Positions 33,067 to 44,276 of a stretch of DNA of 64,000 nucleotides are shown here, one piece after another. Where the stretch lies: positions 4,666,001 to 4,730,000 of the forward strand of contig OX365954.1 of assembly GCA_947247005.1 (NCBI GenBank), written 5' to 3'. This DNA comes from Spisula solida (Eukaryota > Mollusca > Bivalvia > Venerida > Mactridae). Below the pieces are notes generated by a model. It was not told the origin of the DNA and searched no databases. It saw only the letters and a program-made list of their open reading frames with translations. Within the stretch, counting starts at the first letter, position 1. The number at the start of each line of letters is the position of its first letter. The position numbers and the translations under genes were made by a program.

Positions 33067-34131
33067 TTAAAATGGTGCATCTAGGCAGAATGCCGATAAA
33101 TGTCCAGGTTGATCACAAAATTTGCAAGAATGTAAACCATGGTATTGAACTATATTTGCGATACAATGTTTGTCCTCTGTATGATATGTGGTACTCCCAC
33201 AGTCGTCACAACTAAACGGTAAACTGAAGAAATGTTCCATCTTGGCCGTATCTTCTCCTGAACCTATTATTACATACAATTTACTCAAATAACTTGAAAG
33301 TATGATTATATCTTCACACAAGATGTCGTAGATTGCATTAGGATCGGTGACTGTGTTTTCTCTGGTTTCACGCGGAAGTTCTGTTTCTGGCATTGGGACA
33401 TCTTTAGATGCTGGTTTGTCAGTTGGTTTCAATTCATTGACATGGGTTTGTCGTTGAGTGGCATCATCATCGGATATAGGGTTAGGGCCACTTAACTTCC
33501 ATGTGTTGATTTCTTCCGCCAATCGATCCAGCTTGGTTTGAATTACTTTGATTTTGTAAGTAACTCCAAAACTTGAGTTGAACTGACATAGATCCGGTAA
33601 GTCCTTATGTTCACTAGTATGGAATGGCATCAATGAACAAATGTAAGCTCGTTCTTCTAGTGATGAGTCTTCTTTTGGGGTTGTTATTGATTTGTTTGGT
33701 TTCACATTGTTGATATGGTCTACATCGTTGGTGAGGTCTACATCGGTGATAGGGTCTACATCGGTGATTATGTTCCTTGTTGATTTGCAATAGTTGGAGT
33801 AGTGTCCATAGCATCTACATTTGTAACACATTCTATGTAGTGCTTTACAAATCGAGTTCATATGATGTTGCTCGCCACATCGACCACATTTTGTCGAGCA
33901 GGAGTATGTCCATCTAGGTCTAAGGAAAGACCTAGCACTTGGTATTATTATCCTTTGTCTAAAATCCATTTTACACTTTCTTGCTAAGTACGGGGAATAC
34001 TTTATCTCGCTTGGCAAGTTCAAGGCACCAAATAGTTCACTCGCTTGGCTAGCTATGAAGTCCACACACTTCCAGGTACCGGAAAAGCTACAGCAGCTAA
34101 AAAGTGCTGTATACCCAAGGTTCTCGACCAA
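33067..34131 (-). CDS. Gag-like protein with three CCHC zinc knuckles
   Basis: A 354-codon frame that opens at TTG beside the 5' LTR; the frame stays open a little way into the LTR without an ATG. The first Met is residue 55 (ATG at 33969). CCHC knuckles (C-x2-C-x4-H-x4-C) lie at residues 82-95, 102-115 and 336-349. Between them are a run of short repeats rich in Asp, Thr and Val (about 122-145) and a hydrophilic linker. Two knuckles near the N-terminus and one at the C-terminus is unusual for Gag, where knuckles usually end the nucleocapsid. The role is presumably RNA binding or packaging. The residues before Met55 may be untranslated or joined by splicing. It could instead be a host-derived zinc-knuckle protein captured by the element. 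Confidence 0.65.
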   Translation of the reverse strand: MVENLGYTALFSCCSFSGTWKCVDFIASQASELFGALNLPSEIKYSPYLARKCKMDFRQRIIIPSARSFLRPRWTYSCSTKCGRCGEQHHMNSICKALHRMCYKCRCYGHYSNYCKSTRNIITDVDPITDVDLTNDVDHINNVKPNKSITTPKEDSSLEERAYICSLMPFHTSEHKDLPDLCQFNSSFGVTYKIKVIQTKLDRLAEEINTWKLSGPNPISDDDATQRQTHVNELKPTDKPASKDVPMPETELPRETRENTVTDPNAIYDILCEDIIILSSYLSKLYVIIGSGEDTAKMEHFFSLPFSCDDCGSTTYHTEDKHCIANIVQYHGLHSCKFCDQPGHLSAFCLDAPF

Positions 34132-34134
34132 AAC

Positions 34135-34988
34135 TATTATGTTGAAACAATTGGTGTGTATGTGGTGTGGCTAGCTGTTGGATTGGTTGTTGTTGGATTC
34201 TTGTAGTTTGGAGTAGGCTAATCTGGTTGTAGCCTTTGACTCCAGTCGTTGATAAATATTTCAATAAATTGTCCACAAAGTAATTATAAATTGATCACAC
34301 AAAGATCTAATTCCAATTTCATATATTTAATTCTGGTAACAAAGTATATAATTGTCCACAAGTAAAGATATTACACAAAGTTCATAAACACGAAGTTCAG
34401 GTACACAAAGTATAGATATTATTGATTTACACGAAGTATTCAATTGATTCTTTAATTTAATGTTACTTCACTGAAGTCTAAAGTTATTCTCCTTTAATTA
34501 TTTTACTGATCATCATCTTACACTCCATCTGATTGGTCCCTTACTTAGCCAATCACAGATCAGATAGTAAAATTGTCAAGGTCTCATAGGATAATCTTTG
34601 ATGATCATGTTAGTTTACCAATTATCTACAAATATGTCCAGTATCAATTTTATGACTTAAGTATAAGAATTAACATGATTAACTGTGTGATTACAGGGAC
34701 AACTGGTATTAATTGAAACTATGCAAAATCAAGACATGGCTTTGCTTTGAATAGACAAAGAGAATAAATTCCATTAAATAACAAGAAATGCAATATTCAC
34801 TGAATATTGCACAAAAATCAACATTACATATTTAAAAATATGTAATTCATGATCCTCATAAAATAACAATTAGTTTGATACTAAACTTGTCTTTATAATA
34901 TTGAAATTAAGTAAAATGTGAATTTTGAGAACTACAAATATTTAGGTTCAATATTATGCAATTTAACAGGAAAATGTCCTTCATAATA
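34135..34988 (-). repeat. 5' LTR
   Basis: 854 bp, matching 29652-30503 apart from an extra GT (GTGTGGC for GTGGC) and CTTTGAC for CTTAGAC. It lies directly upstream of the gag-like ORF on the minus strand. Confidence 0.85.
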
Positions 34989-37079
34989 CCTATATGATCA
35001 CAATCATCATATATACATATAATTATCGTCAACTATAATCATATAGCACATTAGGTAATTGTTCATACATGTACCTATATATCCATACCAAGACGAGGAT
35101 TGATGTCCCCTGATGTCCCCTTATAGACCAAGCTGAAGACCCCTTTCAGACGAGACTGAAGTACCCCATGTAGACGAGGAAATAATCAACGCGATCTATT
35201 TTATTGTTTATTTATGTGTAACTCCTACTGTATGTGAATAAAATTGTGTTTAATCTTACTTTCAGATTTTGTCATGTGTGTGTTCTCCTTGTACACATTT
35301 TGCGTGTGTTCTAAAAAGATTCCACGTGTCTAATGTTGAGGCGTGCTCGTGAGTAGACCCCGTGCCGTTTCAATATTAAGCATGAATATCCCAGTATTAT
35401 GTAGAAATAAATCTCTCTCTACATGTACGTACAAATACATAGTTAGATTAGACAGATAAGCTGTCTGCAAGTGGCTGCTTAAAATTCTGACGGTCCAGCC
35501 ACTTATACGGGCATCCCTGTATAGATTACGTCGAAATGGTTTGACTAATAGTTAGATCAGACCGATTTATACGTTTGGACATGTTTATATCAAACTCAGT
35601 CGATTTAAGTCACAGAATTCAAGGAAAATAACAAAAGATCTATACACTCATTAATACATATTGGTTTACAAACCTTCAACAAAGGCCAGGTAGGAAACCA
35701 ACCGACCTCATAAATACATTGTTTAATAATTATTTTCCAAATAAAAGCATCAGTTTGGGTGGGGGTTAAATTTTTGTTGATTTTTGTTAATGCACAGAGC
35801 ATGTCTAATCTAGGCACAATTTTGGTAGGGATACTAAAATACTCAATTACTCAGCTGACCGTTGTTAACTAACCTTCCCAATGGTTAATCTGTCAGTCCC
35901 TATGACTTGACAAGCCTATTTGCTAGTGTCGCATTTGGTCGGGTATCTGTTTTGTATTTGGAATATGCTTATTTATTATCTGTTCAAATTTCATCAATAT
36001 AGAGATGCCATGTAGTGTAAGGGGCAGGTAGTCCAGACTAACAACACTCATCCTTACTTTCATATGTTTTATACATACTGAAACGCAATGAGGATTTTAT
36101 ACAACAAGGAACATTAGACAATAATGCACCTATCAATGTTTTCCTTCAGGGGGGAGCGGCGGGCTGACCCAGTGGAATTTGACATTTTTACTTTTTCAAA
36201 GTCTAAATTCCCAACCTAGATCAAGGGCAATTTGTCAAAATCCCCTCACTTGGAGATGCTTTACATACCCCCCCCCCCCCGGATCAAAATTTCGGCCAAA
36301 GACAAAAAAATTCCCGGGACTCGGCCCGATTCTGTCTGTCAAATTCCCACCTATCAGGAACAGCCTTCTGTCAAAAGTTATTTATTTCCACCAGACGTAT
36401 GTTTCTCAAAAAATGTTAACAAAACGTAATTATATATAGCAAGCTCATCCTCATACATCAGCGGCTAATCGAGTTCCCCAGAACGAAGAATACTCCGGTG
36501 AACGAGAATGAGCAAGCTGTGCTCCTACAAGGAGGCAACAGTAGCCCCTGCGCTCCTAACAGGAGACCACAGTAAGTCCTGTGCTCCTTCCTAGAATGAT
36601 GCAATACATAAAAGGAGTATGCATGAAAGGAGCAATGAATATGACAAAGAATGAAAGGAGTAATGAATGAAGTATGGGGCGAAAGGAGTTACAAATGGAC
36701 CGTGTACACAAGGGTACTGTTTTATCAAAGCACTTATGGAAATGGTAAACTTACGATCAAATTTTAATTCTTTATAACATGTTTACAATTATAAAGTATG
36801 GTAAATGAAGCTGCAGTACTAATAATGATTCAGTTATTGAACTCATACAAGACAAATTTTCTCACCAATTTGCAGTTGTCAAAGAATTATAAAGATTTTA
36901 AATTTGAGCGTAACTTTAAGATTTTCGTCAGTGCTTTGATAAAACAGTACCCTGGAGCATAAACGCAAATTCGTTACAATACATATATTTATGTAGAACA
37001 CTTGTTATGTAAAAAGAGCATCGCCTACGAGTGCTGGACGCTCGACTTTCTGGTACTTGATCGTAACAGATAGCTCATC
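34989..37079. other. Intergenic, no gene recognised
   Basis: Low-complexity items only: a C10 run at 36270-36281 and imperfect GGAG-rich repeats at 36520-36700 (GAAAGGAGTAATGAAT type). Two short open frames around 36200 have no support. Confidence 0.5.
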
Positions 37080-37870
37080 TGTGAGTCAAAATTCTAAGTA
37101 TAACATGGGCAGATAACTCATAAATTTAGGTCACAGGGTTACCAGCCTTGTATGTATGAACTCCCTTAGTGATGGTGAATAACTATGTAGAATTTCAAGT
37201 GAATACCTTTGATAGTCTTTGAGTATCAAAGTCAGAAAAGGGGAATAACTCTAATAAAATGCTGAATAGATTTGTTTCCTCTTGTCAGTAGATGTAGGTC
37301 ATCACATTCCACAAGTGTATTGACATTCAAGTTAAAAGCTTATATACTGTTTGAGAAAATTCAGTTTATGTGTAAAATATGCCACTATTTCTATGTACTA
37401 AGTCCAAACAAGGGCATATAATTCCATAAATATAGGTCACAGGGTTACCAGCTTTGTATGTATGAACTCCCTTAGTGATGGTGAATAACTATGTAGCATT
37501 ACAAGTGAATATCTTTGATAGTCTTTGAGTAATTGACATTTTTGTGTAAAGATTCAAAGTCAGAAAAGGGGAATAACTCTCACAAAATACTGTACAATAG
37601 ATTTGTTTCCTCTTGTCTGTGGATGTAGGTCATCACATTCCACAAGTGTATTGACTTTTCAAGTTGAAAGCTTAGAGTTTGAGAAAATTCTGTTTATGTG
37701 TAAAAGGTGCCACAATTTCAATGTACCAAGTTCAAACAAGGGCAGATAACTCCATAAATATAGGTCACAGAGTTATCGGCTTTGTCAGTATGGACTCCCC
37801 TTGAAAAGGTGAATGTTGAATTTCAAGTTGATGTCTTTGATAGCCTCTTGACAATAAACTTAACCAACGC
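37080..37870. repeat. About 300-bp tandem repeat, 2.6 copies
   Basis: The block ATAGGTCACAGGGTTACCAG...TATGAACTCCCTTAGTGATG recurs at about 37130 and 37430, with a third degenerate start near 37760. TTTGTTTCCTCTTGTC and CATCACATTCCACAAGTG recur in phase. Confidence 0.8.
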
Positions 37871-38150
37871 ACACGATCCCGTCATAAATTGCTCATTTTT
37901 TCTTCGAAAAGTTGAGCTAAAAATGTAGCACGACTGTCATCTTTTTGACAGATTTTACAATACAAAATGTCAAGCAAATGGCTAAAATGTCAAATTTTTA
38001 TCTGCCGATTACGAGGAAAATTTGTATATGCACATTTAGGTTTTTGCATATTGAATTTTGGATATATTAGAAATATAGGACAGATTTATAGGAACATGCA
38101 TTTTTAATTTTTGAAAAAAAACCAGGAATAAATGAAGCCTCTCTAAAACC

Positions 38151-38325
38151 TTGTCCTTATACAACAATGTTCATATTCCTTCACCTTGTCCTTATACAAC
38201 AATGTTCATATTCCTTCACCTTGTCCTTATACAACAATGTTCATATTCCTTCACCTTGTCCTTATACAACAATGTTCATATTCCTTCACCTTGTCCTTAT
38301 ACAGCAATGTTCATATTCCTTCACA
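38151..38325. repeat. 35-bp minisatellite, 5 copies
   Basis: TTGTCCTTATACAACAATGT plus TCATATTCCTTCACC repeats at 38151, 38186, 38221, 38256 and 38291 almost without change. Open frames through it are artefacts. Confidence 0.95.
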
Positions 38326-38879
38326 TGTGCAGATGTTGCCAATTCTTTGTGGAAGAGTAAGTTAGTTTTGGCAAGGATGCAGTCCATGAAAACTGGCAAC
38401 GTGAATAATGTAACATACAGGCAGAGAGATGAACAGTTATACTGACAGATACTAGTCTGAGCAAAACATGAAATTCCATCCAGTTGTTCCTTAGTAATGG
38501 CTCTAAATAGGTATTTTTTTTTCATTTCTATTAATAAAGGAGCAAATCTCCAATATTGACAAATTTTGCACACTCCACATAGTATTTTCATGTTCTTAAC
38601 AACAATGTCCAGTCGCTGCAGGTCATACCGTTCAATGAAAATTCAACAATCTTGATTATTAGTATATAGTTTCATTGATATTACTCTGAAGAAAGAGACA
38701 GACTGGTGCAAGAGCTGACAATGCCAAAACTATATCACTGTGCCTTTGGTTGGTGATAATTACCCACAAAGGTGGATTAATCAGATGTGCACGATTTATC
38801 AGTCACTGTGATGTTTTTTGTATAAAAGTTAAACTGACCATATATGTTTTCTTTAGTATTTTGTATATAACCAATAATA
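38326..38879. other. Intergenic between the minisatellite and LINE copy 2
   Basis: No gene or repeat structure recognised. Confidence 0.4.
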
Positions 38880-39124
38880 ATAATAATAATATAAATAACG
38901 TCTTTATTTTCTGTGGATAACATAATTGGCAAACCAATTTTCATTATGGTCCACAATAACAATAGAGATATATGTACAAGTTTATGCAATGACAATATTT
39001 ACAACAATACGTAATTTAAATTACATAGGTAAAAGTATGCATGTTAATACCTGAAGCAGATATTTGGGTAAAAACAGTCATGCAACAATTTTGATATTAT
39101 AATTTCTAAATGTACTGGCAATAT

Positions 39125-40658
39125 TTATGAAATACCAGTAAATTTCCACTTTAAATATTTGCTTTTAAATGAGGAAATTGTACTAGCAGTTTGCACAGAT
39201 TTTGGTAGATTATTCCACACTTTTGCACCGGAATAAGAAAAAGATTTTCTTGAGAATTTGATTCTTGGTTTTGGAACATGAAGTATATTTTGCACTGATG
39301 ATCTAAAGTTGACATTATGTTTGTCATGAGTGTATTGAAATTTATTTCCTAAGTATTCAGGTGATTGGTTATGTAATGATTTATACACTAATACAGATTT
39401 TTTGTACTCAACTCTATCACTGAATTTTAACCATCCAAGTTCTAAGAAAAGTTCTTGTGATGTTGCTGCATAGTCTTGATTAAGAATTACTCTAGCAGCT
39501 CTTTTCTGAAACTTATGTAATTTGTCTGCAAGGTCACCACTACAGTTGCCCCATATAGACACTACAGTTGCCCCATATAGAGCAACAGTAGTCAAGATGT
39601 GGTAGTATGTATGCATTGAAGAATAGTTTCCTGGACGGAATTGATAGAAATTGCTTTATTCTTAATAATAGATAAAGATAGGTGTTGTATTTCTTTAATA
39701 CTGTGTTGACTTGTTGTTTCCAGTTTAGATTTTGGTCAATGTGCACACCCAGTAATTTTTCAACAGAGCTGTTTTCTATTACTTGGCCTTGTAAATAAAG
39801 AGGGTCAGTGGGGGTTTGGGCATGATTTGAGGCCGAGATGTTCATAAACTTTGTTTTTTGTACACTTGGTAACATTGAATTTTGGGTACACCATTTCTCA
39901 ATATTTGTTAGCTCTTCTTGTAATTGATCATGAACAATCTGGGTAGAATTCCCATATGCCGAGATAGTTGTATCATCCACAAACATATCTATATCAGAAT
40001 TTGTCATGTGTAGCGGAAGATCATTAATGTAGATGACAAAAAGTAAGGGACCAAGTACTGAGCCTTGTGGAACTCCAGCGGTAATTTGTCTAGACTCTGA
40101 CAGAGTTCCTGATACAGAGACTGTCTGTGTCCTTCTTAAAAGATATGAGTCAAACCATTGTATTGAGTTAGCACTGCAGTGATACAGTTTCAATTTCTCT
40201 ACAAGAAGGGAGTGATTGACCAAATCTAAAGCCTTTGTTAGATCCACAAATATTGTACCTACTGTTTTTTTACTGTCTATAGCTTCAATCCAGTTATCAA
40301 TTACAGCTGTCAACGCTGTTTCACATGAATGGTTGGCTCGGAAACCTGACTGTTGGGAAAAGAGTAGTTTGTTTACTTCGAGGAACTTTTTCAAATGATC
40401 TGAGACATGTTTTTCTATAATTTTCGATAAAACCGGCAATATCGATATAGGCCTGTAGTTGTTTTTGTCTGATTTAGAACCCTTTTTATAGATTGGAGTA
40501 GGTTTAGCCATTTTAAGCTTTTGTGGGAAGATACCCTTAGAAATACTCAAGTTAATAATTTTTGAGATTGGATGTGCAGTTATATTTGAACTAGATTTTA
40601 AAAATCGTGGCCCTATGCCATCCAATCCTGTGGACTTATTGATGTTCAGGGAGTTCAA
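39125..40658 (-). pseudogene. LINE ORF2 RT and C-terminal region, frameshifted
   Basis: The RT part has YRPISILPVLSKII, AGVPQGSVLGP and MFVDDTT (FVDD, where the intact copy has FADD). The frame breaks where a 22-bp sequence starting CACTACAGTTGCCCC is tandemly duplicated (39538-39559 and 39560-39581); 22 is not a multiple of three, so the frame shifts at the WGNC block and the C-terminal part continues in another frame to 39125. Confidence 0.85.
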
Positions 40659-41132
40659 CTGTTGTTTGACAAATTCTTCAGTGACTAGGTGTATTTCAAA
40701 TGTGGAACTCGCATTAATTTTACTTTTGACAAAATTATCTAGGAGTGTGCGATTTTCTGTATTGAGTGAATGAATGTCATTTGTAGCAGAATGAAAAACA
40801 CTGGCAAAGAAGTCATTGAAAGTTTCAGCAGTTTGTAATGGGTCCTCTATTTGATTACCACTATCATCATCAATGAAGTTTGTCTGATGAGTACTTGTTT
40901 TACCTGATAATTCTTTGAGGTTATTCCAAAGCTTTTTAGGATTTCTGTGGTTGTTATTTATGTTGTTTTGATAGTATTCTCTCTTTGCTTTTTTCGAGAG
41001 TGCCTTTACTTGTTCGCGCCAGTATTTGTATTGGGGAATGTTGTTATGTTTCTTTGAGCTATCCCTGGATTTGATAGCATCTGAAATTTCTTTGTGAAAC
41101 CAGTCTGGCTGATGTTCGTGCTTAACACGTTT

Positions 41133-41850
41133 TTATGGAGCATGAGTATTCAATACATTCATGAAGATTTGAGTGAAAAAATCTAATGCATCATCCGGGT
41201 CATCATAAATATCTAACAGAGACCAGGGTTGGGTTTCTAATGACTCATTGAATCTATTTTCATTGTAGTGTTTGAGAGATCTATATGTGATAACATTGTG
41301 CATGGGACCTTTCCCTGTGTTAGCCTGAGTTTTGCGTATAAAGCATACTGGGTAGTGATCACTAATTGACAATTCTGGGACTTTAACCTGTGTGATATTG
41401 CAAGGTGTGTTTGTGTATACATGTACATGATCTATGATTGTTGCAGAGTGTGGAGTTACCCTTGTCGGTTTATCTACTAGTTGTTGTAAATTATGTGCAT
41501 TGAGTATGTCATTCCATGCAGAACAAGATGATGAATTGTTAGAGGAGTTATAATTAAAATCTCCAAATAAAATGACTTCTTCGTTCTCAGTGTAAATCAA
41601 GTCTAGACTTCGGTCTAATTGTTCAACCCAGCTTGATAATGAATTTGGGGGTCTATAGACATAACCAATAATAATGGGTTTTTGCTTTGAGCTTTTAACT
41701 TCTAACCAAATCGATTCAGTTACTTCATGTTCCAGATCCAGTCTTCCTATTACAAGAAAATTTACTTTTTACATAAAGGGCTAAACCACCTCCATTTGAC
41801 TGTCTGTCTTTTCGAAAGAGTTGATAATTTTCTAATTGTAATTCACTGTC
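41133..41850 (-). pseudogene. LINE endonuclease region, frame-broken
   Basis: Contains FGDFNYNS, VDKPTRVT, a VYTNTPCNIT block and ISDHYPVCF, aligning with residues about 100-330 of the intact ORF2. It is separated from the RT frame by stops near 41130 and has further breaks around 41750. Confidence 0.75.
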
Positions 41851-41851
41851 A

Positions 41852-43045
41852 AACAAGAGGGCCATTGGCCCTATAGCGCTCACCTGATGACTAGCAGTTT
41901 AGGCAGAATCAGTGACCTGGTGGCTTTGTTTTTGACCCCATATGACCCAGTTGCGAACTGGACCTAGATTTCATAGACATAAATTTTGACCAAGTTTCAT
42001 TAAGATTATGTAAAAAATGTGACACATATTGTGACCATGTTTCATTCTGATAACATCAAAAATATGACCTCTAGAGTGTTAACAAGGTTTTTCTTTAATA
42101 TGACATTATGCCCTAGATTTTGACCGCAGATGACCCAGTTACAAACTTGACCTGGATTTCATAGCGACAAACAGTGTGACCAAGTTTCATATAGATTAGG
42201 TAAAAAATGTGACATCTAGAGTGTTAACAAGGTTTTTCTTTGATTTGACCTGGTGACCTAGTTTTTTATCCCAGATGACCCAATTACGAACTTGACTTAG
42301 ATTTCATAGAGACATAAATTTTGACCAAGTTTCATTAAGATTATGTAAAAAATGTGACCTCTAGAGTGTTAACAAGGTTTTTCTTTGATGTGACCTAGTG
42401 ACCTTGGTTGTGACCCCAGATGACCCAATTACAAACTTGACCTAGATTTCATAGAGACATACATTGTGACCAAGTTTCATTAAGATTATCTCAAAAATGT
42501 GACCTCTAGAGTGTTAACAAGGTTTTTCTTTGATTTGACCTAGTTTTAACCCCAGATGACCCAGTTACGAACTTGACCTAGATTTCATAGAGAAAAACAT
42601 TGTGACCAAGTTTCAGAAAGATTAGGTAAAAAATGTGACCTCTAGAGTGTTAACAAGGTTTTTCTTCAATGTGACCTTGTGACCTAATTTTTGACCCCAG
42701 GTTACCATGTTGCGAACTTGACCTAGATTTTATAGAGGTTCACATTGTGACCAAGTTTCATTAAGATTATGTCAAAAATGTGACCTCAAGAGTGTTAACA
42801 AGGTTTTTCTTTGATTTGACCTAGTGACCTAGTTTTTGACCCCAGATGACCCAGTTACGAAGTTGACCTAGATTTCATAGAGACAAACATTGTGACCAAG
42901 TTTCATAAAGATTAAGTGAAAACTGTGACCTCTAGAGTGTTAACAGTCCAATTGTTGACGACGCATGGCGGACGACGGACATAGGGCGATCACAATAGCT
43001 CACCTTGAGCACGAATGAGCACTTCGTGCTCAGGTGAGCTAAAAA
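41852..43045 (+). mobile_element. Hairpin-ended tandem-repeat element, copy C, inside LINE copy 2
   Basis: Starts AACAAGAGGGCCATTGGCCCT and ends with the hairpin GAGCAC-TTC-GTGCTC, AGGTGAGCTAAAAA. About seven units of roughly 145 bp carry the core TGACCTAGTGACCT or TGACCTGGTGACCT. The LINE endonuclease reads on both sides (TTCACTGTC before, ATCATTTAAGAA after, as in the intact LINE near 13000), so the boundaries are well placed to within a few bases. Non-coding. Confidence 0.85.
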
Positions 43046-43155
43046 GTAATCATTTAAGAAAGTTTCACATAAACCTAAGATGTCTATTTCATTATTCTGA
43101 CTAACAAGAAATTTAATTTCGTCAATTAACAGTTGACCAAACCCAGTCATTGTGT

Positions 43156-44091
43156 GTAAACATTACATTATCCTGGGTGAACTATAGTCAACCTGGTTTA
43201 ATATTACCATCATAACAAACACAAGTTAAGACATACAGTTTATTAGTAGTTACATACTTGGATGAGTTTATCCAGTCAATATGTTTGTATATATATGTAT
43301 AATCTAGAGCAACTTAACTAGCACTTATAATGCAAAATATGGAAAATAATATAAAATGACTAAAGAGACAGAAAGAGACGAAGTAACTGAAGTGCAAAAC
43401 ATGTGCGTAAATACATCACTAACCAAATATCAAATATTTGTCAATCAAGACAAATTATGGCAACTTAAACAAAGCAAACAGGGACAATGAAGACATGACT
43501 GTATAATGGGCAAAGTTCATATCCAGGAACATTAATAAATTGCAAATAAAACACAAGGGGTAGTACCTACCAGGGTTACTGTTCTTTCACATACGCAAAG
43601 GTATAGAAGGTATATTTATGAAGGTATCAAAAAAATGTTTGCAATCGCCAATTTGAAAACATAATATTAACACATGAAACTATTGATGGATACATGTGAA
43701 TATACTAGATCTTATACTGAAGAAAAATGTATTAAAGACAAACTAGACAATATGTTTGCCTTAGAAAAGGAATGTGCAACAATTTTAATTATAGAACAAA
43801 TATTCTGATTATTCAGTATAATAATGTAAACATGGATATACCATAAATGGCAAAATGAGAATTCCAAAAATATTTTACAAAGCTAGAATTCTTAATTCTT
43901 ACAAAATGTATATTGTTATAAAATGTAACACTACAAACAAAATAACTCCCAATTCTCTTATCATAAGCAAATCCAAAAGACTAATAATAATTTCAAGCAA
44001 TGTGACAAAACAGTTCTTAATCTTAATATAAAACAAATCAATTATTTAAAGCTCTTATTTGATTTCAATTTAAAGCATTACAAAAAGTTCA
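43156..44091. other. Downstream flank of TKT
   Basis: Presumably holds the TKT 3' UTR on the minus strand. A possible AATAAA lies at 43244-43239, but the polyadenylation site cannot be fixed. AT-rich, no other gene seen. Confidence 0.4.
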
Positions 44092-44276
44092 TTATTTTTG
44101 TTGTACATCGCCAACCATCGAATTCACAGCTTTAACAATACAGTTAGCACTAATTCCAAATTTCTCCATGAGCTCTGCAGCTTTTCCACTACGAGGTACT
44201 TCCTTAACAGCCAGTTTCTTGATAACAATGTCTCGTTCTTCACTGAGTACTCCGGCTACAGTGTCACCAAGACCAC
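44092..44276 (-). CDS. TKT: TKT exon 12 (C-terminus and stop)
   Basis: 185 bp: [33 protein letters not shown], then a short tail and TAA. The acceptor is CTTACCCCAG. Confidence 0.95.

Larger units (their letters stand above)
29652..34988 (-). mobile_element. Young LTR retrotransposon without pol (non-autonomous)
   Basis: Two direct repeats of 852 and 854 bp (29652-30503, 34135-34988) enclose 3631 bp. They differ by one 2-bp GT difference and one base change, as far as can be read. Each repeat has TG...CA inside 7-bp inverted termini TATTATG...CATAATA. Both outer flanks carry CCTA directly, and the shared stretch is ATACCTATAT if the ends are drawn as TATG...CATA. In minus-strand order a TGG-started primer-site candidate (34130) follows the 5' LTR, then the gag-like ORF, then about 2.5 kb of non-coding tandem-rich DNA, then a purine run GAGAAGAA (30512-30505) before the 3' LTR. 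No protease, RT or integrase was found, so mobilisation would need a partner element. Confidence 0.85.
38880..43155 (-). mobile_element. CR1-like LINE, second copy, 5'-truncated and broken
   Basis: Minus strand: endonuclease start near 43155, interrupted by a hairpin-ended element at 41852-43045, endonuclease remainder (about 41850-41133), RT (40658-39540), C-terminus (39616-39125), 3' UTR and an (ATT)n tail at 38880-38893. ORF1 is absent, as expected for 5' truncation. It is related to, but clearly diverged from, the LINE at 6001-15662. This copy cannot move by itself. Confidence 0.85.

Noticed and set aside
36179..36439. Two overlapping plus-strand frames with Pro-rich segments
   Set aside because: They depend on a C10 run and have no start, domain or splice context.
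38151..38445. Plus-strand frames with repeated peptide
   Set aside because: Produced by the 35-bp minisatellite; 35 is not a multiple of three, so the same repeat is open in several frames.
41852..43045. Helitron of the usual TC...CTRR type
   Set aside because: The end hairpin plus GCTAA partly fits, but the other end starts AACAAGA, not TC; a Helentron-associated element is the better, still unproven, reading.
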